Below are positions 8,620-15,827 of a stretch of 50,659 nucleotides of DNA, in pieces. The stretch covers positions 1 through 50,659 of the forward strand of contig JAZLGV010000085.1 of the NCBI GenBank assembly GCA_045616505.1, read 5' to 3'. The notes beneath the pieces were generated by a model. The model was not told the origin of the DNA and did no database searches. It saw only the letters and a program-made list of their open reading frames with translations. Source of the stretch: JAKSUT01 sp045616505 (GTDB lineage: Bacteria > Cyanobacteriota > Vampirovibrionia > Gastranaerophilales > Gastranaerophilaceae). Every line of letters starts with the position of its first letter. The first letter of the stretch is position 1. The translations under genes and the position numbers were made by a program.

Positions 8620-8662
8620 ATTATAGCACTTTATTATTGCATTTTTAAGGGGGTTAACCTTA
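8620..8662 (-). promoter_or_regulatory. extended -10 promoter with an inverted repeat, for the small lipoprotein gene
   Basis: On the minus strand TGCTATAAT (8620-8628) is a perfect extended -10 element about 57 bases before the start codon. At the -35 position and just upstream lies an inverted repeat with arms TAAGG (8646-8650) and CCTTA (8658-8662) around GGTTAACC, a possible regulator site. Confidence 0.45.
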
Positions 8663-8714
8663 CCCAAAAGAATGATTTTTTATTAAGATTTGTAACAAGA
8701 TTTAGACAAATTTC

Positions 8715-8742
8715 TAAAGTTTTTAAAAACACCTGCCGATAA
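8715..8742 (+). promoter_or_regulatory. sigma-28 (FliA/SigD-type) promoter, copy 1
   Basis: TAAAGTTT (8715-8722) and GCCGATAA (8735-8742) match the enterobacterial flagellar sigma-28 consensus at every position of both boxes, with a 12-base spacer instead of the usual 11. This equals TAAA-N16-GCCGAT, within the range of SigD promoters. It lies 53 bases upstream of the ATG of the first paralogue. Copy 2 has the same boxes at the same distance. Confidence 0.85.
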
Positions 8743-8749
8743 CATTAGA

Positions 8750-8768
8750 GTAATCAAAAGGGAATTAC
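8750..8768 (+). promoter_or_regulatory. predicted 5'-terminal mRNA hairpin, copy 1
   Basis: Arms GTAAT (8750-8754) and ATTAC (8764-8768) enclose CAAAAGGGA. Transcription from the sigma-28 promoter should begin at about 8749-8750, which would put the stem at the very 5' end of the message. Copy 2 is identical. Confidence 0.4.
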
Positions 8769-8795
8769 AAATTAGTTAGGGTAAAGGTATCGAAA

Positions 8796-9224
8796 ATGGG
8801 TTTAAACATCTCTTACAATCAAACAACTTTAGATGCAAAAGCAGTTCAAGATGTTACAAAACAAATTCTTAGAAATGCTGAAACTCAAAACTCTGCTCTA
8901 GCTAATGCTGATTTAACTAAATTCAACAGAGTTTCTTTAGGAAAAGATTTATACAAAGTTAATGCTGCTCAAGCAAGCCAAATCGCTATGGCTAACAGCA
9001 ACATCAACATCAACTTAAGCGACAAAGCTCAAAACAGCTTAAAATATTTATCTTCACTAGCTTCAACTTTAGCTTTCAAAAAAGTTAAAAACGAAGTTAA
9101 AGCTGAAGAAAAAACAATCGTTGAAGCAAAACGTCCTTCATTCGGTAAATTAACTGAATCTGCTGAAAGCAAAGTTAATCCTTTCATCGGTTTTGAAGAC
9201 GAAGAAGAAATTTTAATCGCATAA
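8796..9224 (+). CDS. unknown sigma-28-dependent small protein, paralogue A
   Basis: A 142-residue, soluble, Asn/Ala/Ser/Lys-rich product without signal peptide, membrane helix or cysteine; no family recognised. Its core (about residues 34-90), containing LTKFNRVSLGKDLYKV and IAMANSNININLSDKA, is nearly identical to the paralogue at 9462-9941. The later part diverges except for a FGKLTE block, NPF and an acidic stretch before the C-terminus. The perfect sigma-28 promoter upstream places it in the late flagellar/motility regulon. Possible roles, all inferred: substrate of the flagellar export apparatus, or a motility regulator. AAAGG lies eight bases before the ATG. Own terminator downstream. 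Confidence 0.8.
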   Translation: MGLNISYNQTTLDAKAVQDVTKQILRNAETQNSALANADLTKFNRVSLGKDLYKVNAAQASQIAMANSNININLSDKAQNSLKYLSSLASTLAFKKVKNEVKAEEKTIVEAKRPSFGKLTESAESKVNPFIGFEDEEEILIA

Positions 9225-9263
9225 TACTTTATACCTTATACCTTTACAATGTTCTATTTTCCC

Positions 9264-9292
9264 GAGAATTCATTTTGAGTTCTCTTTTTTTT
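9264..9292 (+). terminator. rho-independent terminator, copy 1
   Basis: Eight-base-pair stem (GAGAATTC with GAGTTCTC, one G-U pair) around ATTTT, followed by eight Ts. Identical in copy 2. Confidence 0.9.
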
Positions 9293-9380
9293 GCTTATTT
9301 TTTCTAATTACATAAATCAAGATATTATTAATTTTCAAAACCATATTGTTAAGAAACATTACAAAGATAAAACAAAAATC

Positions 9381-9408
9381 TAAAGTTTCTAAAAACATGT
9401 GCCGACAT
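9381..9408 (+). promoter_or_regulatory. sigma-28 (FliA/SigD-type) promoter, copy 2
   Basis: TAAAGTTT (9381-9388), a 12-base spacer, and GCCGACAT (9401-9408). The -35 box is perfect; the -10 box keeps the diagnostic GCCGA. It lies 53 bases before the second paralogue, as in copy 1. Confidence 0.8.
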
Positions 9409-9415
9409 TATTAGA

Positions 9416-9434
9416 GTAATCAAAAGGGAATTAC
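9416..9434 (+). promoter_or_regulatory. predicted 5'-terminal mRNA hairpin, copy 2
   Basis: Same GTAAT/ATTAC stem and CAAAAGGGA loop as at 8750-8768, at the expected start of the sigma-28 transcript. Confidence 0.4.
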
Positions 9435-9461
9435 AAATTAGTTAGGGTAAAGGTATCGTAA

Positions 9462-9941
9462 ATGAGTTTAAGTGTATCATACAATCAAGCAATAGACACA
9501 GCAGCTCTAAGAGATGTTACAAAACAAATCTTCGATAGAGCTAATGCTTCTAATACTTCTTCTACTCTAGCTAATGCTGATTTAACTAAATTCAACAGAG
9601 TTTCTTTAGGAAAAGATTTATACAAAGTTGATGCTGCTCAATCAAACAAAATCGCTATGGCTAACAGCAACATCAACATCAATTTAAGCGATAAAGCAGT
9701 AAACAGCCTAAAATATTTAAACAATATCGCTTCAGCTTCTATCTTCAACAAAGTTGAAGGTAAAATGACTCTTCCTGAAGTTCAAACAACAATGGAAAAA
9801 CAAGCTAGTGCAATCCGCCCTATGTTTGGTAAATTAACTGAAACTGCTGAAATGGATGCTGATAAAAAAGGTTCAAATCCTTTCTATCAAAATCTTAACA
9901 ACACTGAAAAAGAAGAAAAAGAAATTAATATTTTCGCATAA
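9462..9941 (+). CDS. unknown sigma-28-dependent small protein, paralogue B
   Basis: A 159-residue paralogue of the protein at 8796-9224. The N-termini are related (SLSVSYNQ against GLNISYNQ, and DVTKQI in both). The core shares a 65-base run identical at DNA level (9565-9629 with 8896-8960). The C-terminal third is longer and different, keeps FGKLTE and NPF, and ends in an acidic/Lys-rich tail closing IFA. No signal peptide, membrane helix or cysteine. Promoter, leader and terminator match copy A. Function unknown; regulon membership comes from the promoter. Such sequence sharing with divergent tails suggests gene conversion or selection on the core. Confidence 0.8.
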   Translation: MSLSVSYNQAIDTAALRDVTKQIFDRANASNTSSTLANADLTKFNRVSLGKDLYKVDAAQSNKIAMANSNININLSDKAVNSLKYLNNIASASIFNKVEGKMTLPEVQTTMEKQASAIRPMFGKLTETAEMDADKKGSNPFYQNLNNTEKEEKEINIFA

Positions 9942-9980
9942 TACTTTATACCTTATACCTTTACAATGTTCTATTTTCCC

Positions 9981-10009
9981 GAGAATTCATTTTGAGTTCT
10001 CTTTTTTTT
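9981..10009 (+). terminator. rho-independent terminator, copy 2
   Basis: Same 8-bp stem, ATTTT loop and eight-T tract as at 9264-9292. Confidence 0.9.
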
Positions 10010-10135
10010 GCTTATTTTTTCTAAATCACTAAATCAAGATATTATTATCTTTCAAGATTATATTATTAAGAAATATTACAAAAATCAAAAATAGTATATA
10101 CGATTTTAGCAATTTTTATATACTCACCAACTTTA

Positions 10136-10155
10136 TATAAGTACGAATGATACTT
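10136..10155 (+). promoter_or_regulatory. -10 box overlapped by an inverted-repeat operator for the RHH gene
   Basis: A TATAAG -10 box (10136-10141) is overlapped by the inverted repeat AAGTA (10139-10143) / TACTT (10151-10155) with a 7-base centre. It lies 26 bases before the start of the ribbon-helix-helix gene, a placement typical of an autorepressor site. Confidence 0.45.
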
Positions 10156-10180
10156 AAGAGAAAAAAAGGAGAACAGAATT

Positions 10181-10369
10181 ATGGCAAGAGTTTTAATTTC
10201 AATGCCCGAAAGATTTTTAGATGAAATAGACACAGTAGCAGATACAGAAAACCGTTCACGCTCAGAATTGATAAGAGAAGCATTAAGAACATATATACAC
10301 AGAAATCAAGTTCGTGATAACGGTAGAGCAGCAAAAAATGCAGCAATACTTGAAGAACTATTAGGCTAA
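10181..10369 (+). CDS. ribbon-helix-helix (CopG/MetJ-Arc fold) DNA-binding protein
   Basis: A 62-residue protein with the RHH layout: DNA-contacting strand ARVLISMP at the N-terminus, helix A (ERFLDEIDTVADTE) and the turn plus helix B (NRSRSELIREALRTYI). Such proteins dimerise to bind DNA and are often antitoxins. No toxin gene lies next to it: upstream are the sigma-28 paralogues, and downstream a terminator precedes TolC. It therefore looks like a stand-alone regulator. A strong AGGAG site precedes the ATG and an inverted repeat overlaps its promoter. Targets unknown; neighbouring motility genes are one possibility. Confidence 0.85.
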   Translation: MARVLISMPERFLDEIDTVADTENRSRSELIREALRTYIHRNQVRDNGRAAKNAAILEELLG

Positions 10370-10429
10370 GCTACTAGACAGGTTAAATTAGAATTATTCA
10401 ATTTGAATTTGGGGAAAATTTTAGAACAT

Positions 10430-10459
10430 AAAAAAGCGAGTTATTAAACTCGCTTTTTT
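10430..10459 (+). terminator. rho-independent terminator after the RHH gene
   Basis: Stem GCGAGTT (10436-10442) with AACTCGC (10447-10453), flanked by an A-run and followed by six Ts. Confidence 0.9.
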
Positions 10460-10572
10460 GCGTCTAAAAACGACTCAATGTAACGATTTTTAAAATTGTA
10501 GAATGTAAAAAAAAAATAAAATATAATGTTAATGGGAAGAGTAGATAAATAAAAATTTTAAGGACATAAATA

Positions 10573-11973
10573 GTGAAAAGAAGCATATTAATTTTAGCAT
10601 TTACAATATCTGCTTTAATATCACCTGCTTTTTGTACAGAAACAAAACACGCTAGCATTGAAAAACACGGACTTAGTTTTGAACAAGCCTATGAATTAAT
10701 GATAGCAAACAATAATTCTATAAAAGCAACATACCAAGAAATCGAAGTAAAAAAATATGAAAAAAGAGCAGCCGCAGGACATTTCTTGCCAAAAGTTGTA
10801 ATAAACACAACAGCAACACATTTTAATGATGATATTCAAGTTGATAAAGGTACTTTTTCACTACCTCCACTAGTTCCAACTATGCAACTTGGACAAATAA
10901 ATCTTCAAGACCAAAACCTTTGGACAGCAAGTGGCGGTATTATTTGGAACATCTTTACTGGTGGAAAAATTATTGCAATGAACTCTGCTGCTAGAGCAAA
11001 ACTTGAAGCAACAAACGAAAAATACAAACAAATTACAAATGAACTTACAATAGAACTTGTAAAAAGATATTATGGATTAAGACTTGCAGAAGATCTTATC
11101 GAAGTAAGAAAACAAGTATTAGAAACAACACAAAAACACTTAGAAAACGCTATAAAGCTTGAAAAAGAAGGAATCATCTCAACATCAGAAAGATTACACG
11201 CAGATGTAGCTTATGCTCAAGCAAAAAGAGATTATGAAGCAGCCGAAAGAGATAGAAACATTATAGAAGAAGGATTAAAAGCTCTAATCAAAGCTGATGA
11301 TATTGATTTATCAGATGTTTCTATCACAACAGATTCTGAACTTTTTATTTACAAAAATGATATGGATACCCTAAACGAATTTAAAGAATTAGCAATAAAA
11401 GAAAACCCTCAACTAAAACAACTTGACGCAAAACAAAAACTTGCACAAGCAAACTATGTTGCAAAAGCTGCTAGTTATTCACCTACGGTAAGTCTTTTTG
11501 CATACGACATTTTTGCATCTAAAAATCGTTCTTACCAAATTCCATCTTACGCAGTTGGCGGAAGTGTTAATTGGGTTTTATTTGATGGTTTAAGCAGATT
11601 TAACGAACTAAAAGCGGCAAATCATTTAAGAGAACAAGTAAAATTTGAACAAGCAAATGCTAGAAATAACGTAAGAAGTCTTGTTACAAAAAAATACGAA
11701 GAAGTTTTAAAAAACAAAGAACAATATGATAGTTCAAATGCAGCAATAAAGAGCGCAAAAGAAGCACAAAGAACTGCAATATTAGCTTTTGACGAAGGTT
11801 TAGGAACATCACTTGAAGTTATAGATGCACAAACTGCTCTTTTAGGAGTAAAAATTCAAAGATTAAATTCTTTATACAACTATGATGTTGCACTTGTTGA
11901 ACTTCTTTCAACACATGGAAGTGCAGAAGAAATTTTAAAATACATAAACGAATCGGCTAAGGAGAGATTATGA
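10573..11973 (+). CDS. TolC-family outer-membrane efflux/secretion channel
   Basis: A 466-residue outer-membrane factor with a signal peptide (about residues 1-21). It has the internal two-fold repeat of long helical hairpins seen in TolC, with the second repeat carrying ANYVAKAASYSPTVSLF and VNWVLFDG. It forms the trimeric tunnel of tripartite exporters. Translation starts at GTG (10573), with AAGGA about nine bases upstream. A TATAAT occurs at 10522-10527 without a clear -35. The TGA stop overlaps the ATG of the adaptor gene (ATGA), so the two are translationally coupled. Confidence 0.92.
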   Translation: MKRSILILAFTISALISPAFCTETKHASIEKHGLSFEQAYELMIANNNSIKATYQEIEVKKYEKRAAAGHFLPKVVINTTATHFNDDIQVDKGTFSLPPLVPTMQLGQINLQDQNLWTASGGIIWNIFTGGKIIAMNSAARAKLEATNEKYKQITNELTIELVKRYYGLRLAEDLIEVRKQVLETTQKHLENAIKLEKEGIISTSERLHADVAYAQAKRDYEAAERDRNIIEEGLKALIKADDIDLSDVSITTDSELFIYKNDMDTLNEFKELAIKENPQLKQLDAKQKLAQANYVAKAASYSPTVSLFAYDIFASKNRSYQIPSYAVGGSVNWVLFDGLSRFNELKAANHLREQVKFEQANARNNVRSLVTKKYEEVLKNKEQYDSSNAAIKSAKEAQRTAILAFDEGLGTSLEVIDAQTALLGVKIQRLNSLYNYDVALVELLSTHGSAEEILKYINESAKERL

Positions 11974-12884
11974 ATAAAAAAATAATAATAGCAATAACTT
12001 GTCTTGCAGTTGCAATTATTAGTATAACTACGATTTTTGTAATCAACAAAAATAACGAAAAAATAATACAAGGTGAAGTTGAAACAAAAACCGTTGATTT
12101 ATCTTCTAAACTAACAGGTAGAGTTAAGAAAATTCACGTTCAAAAAGGTGATATTGTAAAAAAAGGAGATTTACTTATCACACTTGATACACCAGAAATA
12201 AACGCAAAAGCAACTCAAACAGATGCTTCATTAGAATTAGTACAAGCTCAAGAACAAATGTCTTATGATTCATACAAACAAGCTTTAGCTCAAGCAGAAC
12301 TCGCAAAAAAAACTTATGAAAGACTTGAACGCCTATATAAAGAAGGTGTTGTACCTGCACAAAAAAGAGATGAAGCAAGAGCAAAATATTTAGCAACAAA
12401 AGAAAATGTAAATGCAGGAAGAACAAAATATACAAACTTTTCAAACGCAAATATTAAAAAAGCACAAGGTGCTATAAGTGAAGTTCAATCATATTTAAAA
12501 GAAAATAAAATTATTGCTCCAATTGATGGTCAAATAACAGAAATAGGAGTTGAAGAAGGTGAACTTGTTGGTGCAGGTTTCCCTATCGTTTCAATAGTTT
12601 CAGTAGAAGATAACTGGCTAACTTTCAATTTAAGAGAAGATTATCTTCAAAAAGTTAAAATTGGAAAAACTTTTATGGCAACAATTCCTGCTATAAGCAA
12701 CGAACCAATTGAAGTAAAAGTTAATTATATTTCGGCGCTTGGAAATTATGCCACTTGGCGTGCTACAAAAATCAGAGGCGATTTTGATTTAAAAACTTTT
12801 GAAGTAAGAGCCGTTCCAACAAAACCAATAAAAGATTTAAAAGCAGGAATGACCGCTATTGTAGATTGGAACAAAGTCAAATAG
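11970..12884 (+). CDS. HlyD-family periplasmic adaptor (membrane fusion protein)
   Basis: A 304-residue adaptor with one N-terminal membrane anchor (about residues 4-26) and two lipoyl half-motifs, GRVKKIHVQKGDIVKKGDLL (about 51-70) and IIAPIDGQITEIGVEEGELV (about 181-200). These flank a coiled-coil hairpin (about 78-170), followed by a beta-barrel domain. It bridges an inner-membrane transporter to the TolC-type channel encoded immediately upstream. In closely related systems (YhiI, YbhG) the partners are ABC-2 permeases, as found here further downstream. Confidence 0.92.
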   Translation: MNKKIIIAITCLAVAIISITTIFVINKNNEKIIQGEVETKTVDLSSKLTGRVKKIHVQKGDIVKKGDLLITLDTPEINAKATQTDASLELVQAQEQMSYDSYKQALAQAELAKKTYERLERLYKEGVVPAQKRDEARAKYLATKENVNAGRTKYTNFSNANIKKAQGAISEVQSYLKENKIIAPIDGQITEIGVEEGELVGAGFPIVSIVSVEDNWLTFNLREDYLQKVKIGKTFMATIPAISNEPIEVKVNYISALGNYATWRATKIRGDFDLKTFEVRAVPTKPIKDLKAGMTAIVDWNKVK

Positions 12885-12899
12885 AGAAAGAATTTTAAA

Positions 12900-14654
12900 A
12901 TGCCAATAGAACTTTTAGCACCCGCAAAAGATAAAAATTGTGCATTTGCTGCAATAGATTTTGGAGCAGATGCCATTTACATTGGTGCAAAAGACTTTGG
13001 AGCAAGAAAAAAAGCTGGAAACACATTAAAAGACATTGAAGAAGTCGTTAATTACGCACATAAGTTCAACGCAAAAGTTTATGTAACACTCAACACAATA
13101 TTAAATGACGAAGAACTTAAAGAAGCTGAAAAAATGATAAGAGAGCTTGAAGAAATAAATGTCGATGCTCTTATCGTGCAAGATATGGGCTTGTTTGAAA
13201 TTCCTCACAAAATACCATTTCATGCCAGCACACAATGTGACAACAGAACAATCGAAAAAGTAAAATTTCTTGAAGACGTTGGATTTAAAAGAGTTGTACT
13301 TGCAAGAGAACTATCATTAGAACAAATTAAAAAAATAAAAGAACAAACAAATATTGAGCTTGAATGTTTTATCCACGGTGCATTATGCGTTTCTTATAGC
13401 GGACAATGTTATATGAGTTATTCAATCGGAAAAAGAAGTGCAAACAGAGGAGAATGCGCTCAACCTTGCAGAAAAAAATATTCACTCATTGACGATAAAG
13501 GAAAAATTATCGCAAAAGATAAATACCTACTTTCACTAAAAGATTTTTGTGCAGCAAAACACATCAAAGAACTTGCACAAATCGGTGTTGTTTCTTTCAA
13601 AATCGAAGGAAGATTAAAAGATAGCAATTATGTTAAAAATATCGTTGGTTATTACAGAAAACTTATCGATAGTCTTGGTTTAGAAAAAACATCTTCTGGC
13701 GAAATAGCATTTGATTTTGAACCAAATATAGAAAAAAGTTTTAACCGTGGTTTTTCTGATTATTTTCTAGAAAAACGTAAAAATTGTTTTAATATGACTA
13801 GTCCAAAATCTATCGGAGAATATTTGGGAAAAATAAAAACTGTTGAAAAAGACTTTTTTACAATCGAAAATTTAACAAAACAGCTTAACCCTCAAGATGG
13901 ACTATGTTTCATTGATAACGACGAACTTAACGGTTTTTTAATAAATAAAATAGATAACAAAAAAATCTATCCAAATAAAAAAACATCTATAAAAATCGGT
14001 ACAAATGTTTACAGAAATCAAGATACAGAATTTGAAAAATTACTAAAAAATTCAAAAACACATAGAATTTTAAAAACAAATATTGAATTTAACAAAAATG
14101 AAATAATTGCAAAAGACGAAAATGGAACTATTGCAAAAATAAATTTTAAATCAGAAGAAATCGCAAAAAATTCTGAAAAAATGATAGAAAATATTAAATC
14201 TCAATTCAAAAAAACTGGAAACACAAATTTTGAAATAAAAGAAATCACAATAAACACCGATAATATACCATTTTTACCAATTTCAAAATTAAACGAATTA
14301 AGACGAGAAATTTTAGATAAACTAATTGAAGAAAGACTAAAAAATTATCAAAAATATGAAACTTCAAACAAAACTTGTTATCCAAAACTAAACAAAACAC
14401 TTGATTATAAGGCAAATATTTTAAATAAAAACGCAAAAAACTTCTATGAAAAATGTGGTTGCAAAGTAAATCAAATGGCACTTGAAAGTGGCTTATCTGC
14501 AGACAATTTAACGATTATGCACACAAAACATTGTTTAAAATATGCGTTTAATATGTGCAAAAAAGATAAAAAACTTTTTCTTGTTGATGAAAAAAACAAA
14601 AAATACAAATTAAATTTTGACTGCAAAAATTGTGAAATGGAGATAATATTCTAA
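12900..14654 (+). CDS. U32-family protein (collagenase-like; probable RNA hydroxylation enzyme)
   Basis: A 584-residue product with the U32 hallmark IHGALCVSYSGQCYMSYSIG followed by RSANRGECAQPCRKKY (about residues 158-195), whose cysteines characterise the family. The middle region (about 290-480) is a DUF3656-like extension. The C-terminus carries another cysteine set, CYP, HCLKYAFNMC and FDCKNCEM. E. coli relatives are RlhA (23S rRNA C2501 hydroxylation) and TrhP/YegQ (tRNA uridine hydroxylation); the long form resembles RlhA. It sits 15 bases after the adaptor gene and 3 bases before the first permease gene, so it is embedded in an export operon with no obvious functional link. Confidence 0.85.
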   Translation: MPIELLAPAKDKNCAFAAIDFGADAIYIGAKDFGARKKAGNTLKDIEEVVNYAHKFNAKVYVTLNTILNDEELKEAEKMIRELEEINVDALIVQDMGLFEIPHKIPFHASTQCDNRTIEKVKFLEDVGFKRVVLARELSLEQIKKIKEQTNIELECFIHGALCVSYSGQCYMSYSIGKRSANRGECAQPCRKKYSLIDDKGKIIAKDKYLLSLKDFCAAKHIKELAQIGVVSFKIEGRLKDSNYVKNIVGYYRKLIDSLGLEKTSSGEIAFDFEPNIEKSFNRGFSDYFLEKRKNCFNMTSPKSIGEYLGKIKTVEKDFFTIENLTKQLNPQDGLCFIDNDELNGFLINKIDNKKIYPNKKTSIKIGTNVYRNQDTEFEKLLKNSKTHRILKTNIEFNKNEIIAKDENGTIAKINFKSEEIAKNSEKMIENIKSQFKKTGNTNFEIKEITINTDNIPFLPISKLNELRREILDKLIEERLKNYQKYETSNKTCYPKLNKTLDYKANILNKNAKNFYEKCGCKVNQMALESGLSADNLTIMHTKHCLKYAFNMCKKDKKLFLVDEKNKKYKLNFDCKNCEMEIIF

Positions 14655-14657
14655 ATT

Positions 14658-15827
14658 ATGTATAAAGCATTTTTAAACACATTAAAAAGAGAATTAAACA
14701 GAATAAAAGCATATCCGCTAATTTTAGTAATAATGATTGCTATACCACTTGCTGTTTGTTTTGTTTTATGTGAAACATTCAAAGAAGGTTCACCTAAAGA
14801 CTTACCTATAGCAGTATTAGATTTGGATAATTCAGATTTATCAAGAAAAATAATAAGAACAATAGATGCAACACCATCATGCAAAACAAACAAAAATGTA
14901 TTAGACATAGAAGATGGACACCAACAAATTGTATCAGGAAAAGCTTACGGATTTATACTTATTCCAAAACAATTTAAAACAGATATTTTACAAGGTAAAA
15001 GACCTCAACTTGTGTATTATTACAACAACAATTTGCTACTTATAGGGGGAATAATCACAAAAGACATAAATAGTGCAATACAAACTTCTCTTGGAGAAAT
15101 CACCGCTTATATATATTCAACAAAAGGAATGTCAAAAGATGTAGCAGCATCTCAAGTAAATATAATAAAAATTGATGAACATATAAAAGGTAATCCTTAC
15201 TTAAATTATTCTTATTTTTTATCAACTGCGGCATTTATAAACACGTTTCAAATTATCGCTGCTTTTCTAGCAATTTTTGCAATAGGAACGGAATTTAAAC
15301 ACGGAACAACAAAAGAATTACTTAAAATTGGCAACAATTCTATTTTTATAATTCTGTTTGGAAAACTTCTTCCATATACAATTGGAATATTATCTGTAAT
15401 GGCTATCGTATATTTCATTTATTTTGTAATATACGGAGCGCCGTTTGAAGGAAATGTTCTTTTCGTATGCTTCACAAGCATATTATTTATACTTGCATAT
15501 CAAATTACAGGAATAATGTTTGTTGCATTAAGCGGAAATTATAGATTTGCGTGTAGTGCAGGAGCATTTTATACGGCACTTGGTTTTACAATGGCTGGTA
15601 TGACATATCCTTCTATTGCAATGCCAACAGCTATAAAGATATATAGCGCTCTTTTACCGATAAAACCTTATCTTTCAACTGTTATCGACCAATCTCAAAG
15701 AGCTTTTCCGATAAGTGTGGATTTAATATATGTATATTGGTTACTAATTTTAATAGCAATTCCGTCACTTACAATTCCACTATTAAAGAAAAAAATGCAA
15801 GATGAAAACGAATGGTACAAAATATGA
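14658..15827 (+). CDS. ABC-2 type transporter permease (YbhS/YhhJ-like), first of a pair
   Basis: A 389-residue membrane protein with one N-terminal helix (about residues 18-36), a large extracytoplasmic domain (about 40-180) beginning LPIAVLDLDNSDLSRKI, and five to six C-terminal helices (about 190-380). This layout is that of ABC2_membrane_3 permeases exporting drugs or other compounds through HlyD/TolC partners. It overlaps the second permease gene by 16 bases. No ATP-binding subunit gene is present from tolC to yebC, so the ATPase must come from elsewhere, or the proteins work differently. Confidence 0.85.
   Translation: MYKAFLNTLKRELNRIKAYPLILVIMIAIPLAVCFVLCETFKEGSPKDLPIAVLDLDNSDLSRKIIRTIDATPSCKTNKNVLDIEDGHQQIVSGKAYGFILIPKQFKTDILQGKRPQLVYYYNNNLLLIGGIITKDINSAIQTSLGEITAYIYSTKGMSKDVAASQVNIIKIDEHIKGNPYLNYSYFLSTAAFINTFQIIAAFLAIFAIGTEFKHGTTKELLKIGNNSIFIILFGKLLPYTIGILSVMAIVYFIYFVIYGAPFEGNVLFVCFTSILFILAYQITGIMFVALSGNYRFACSAGAFYTALGFTMAGMTYPSIAMPTAIKIYSALLPIKPYLSTVIDQSQRAFPISVDLIYVYWLLILIAIPSLTIPLLKKKMQDENEWYKI

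Larger units (their letters stand above)
8715..9380 (+). repeat. tandem duplicated transcription unit, copy 1
   Basis: Unit of sigma-28 promoter, leader, gene, terminator and spacer. It is repeated as copy 2 at 9381-10070 with a 666-base offset at the promoter and 717 at the terminator; the difference is the 51 extra bases in the second gene. Leader, gene core and terminator are nearly identical between copies, while the gene 3' halves differ widely. Confidence 0.85.
9381..10070 (+). repeat. tandem duplicated transcription unit, copy 2
   Basis: Second copy of the unit beginning at 8715. About 50 leader bases and about 85 bases around the terminator are essentially unchanged. The spacer beyond the terminator is still alignable (ATCAAGATATTATTA in both) but has diverged. 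Confidence 0.85.

Noticed and set aside
8715..10070. Tandem units as an insertion sequence or composite element
   Set aside because: No transposase and no terminal inverted repeats or target-site duplications; the repeat is promoter-gene-terminator, so plain tandem duplication explains it.
10181..10369. Toxin-antitoxin pair around the RHH gene
   Set aside because: No ORF compatible with a toxin lies up- or downstream before the terminators.
11880..12071. Minus-strand frame spanning the tolC/hlyD junction
   Set aside because: It lies across two well-recognised coupled genes and has no ribosome site.
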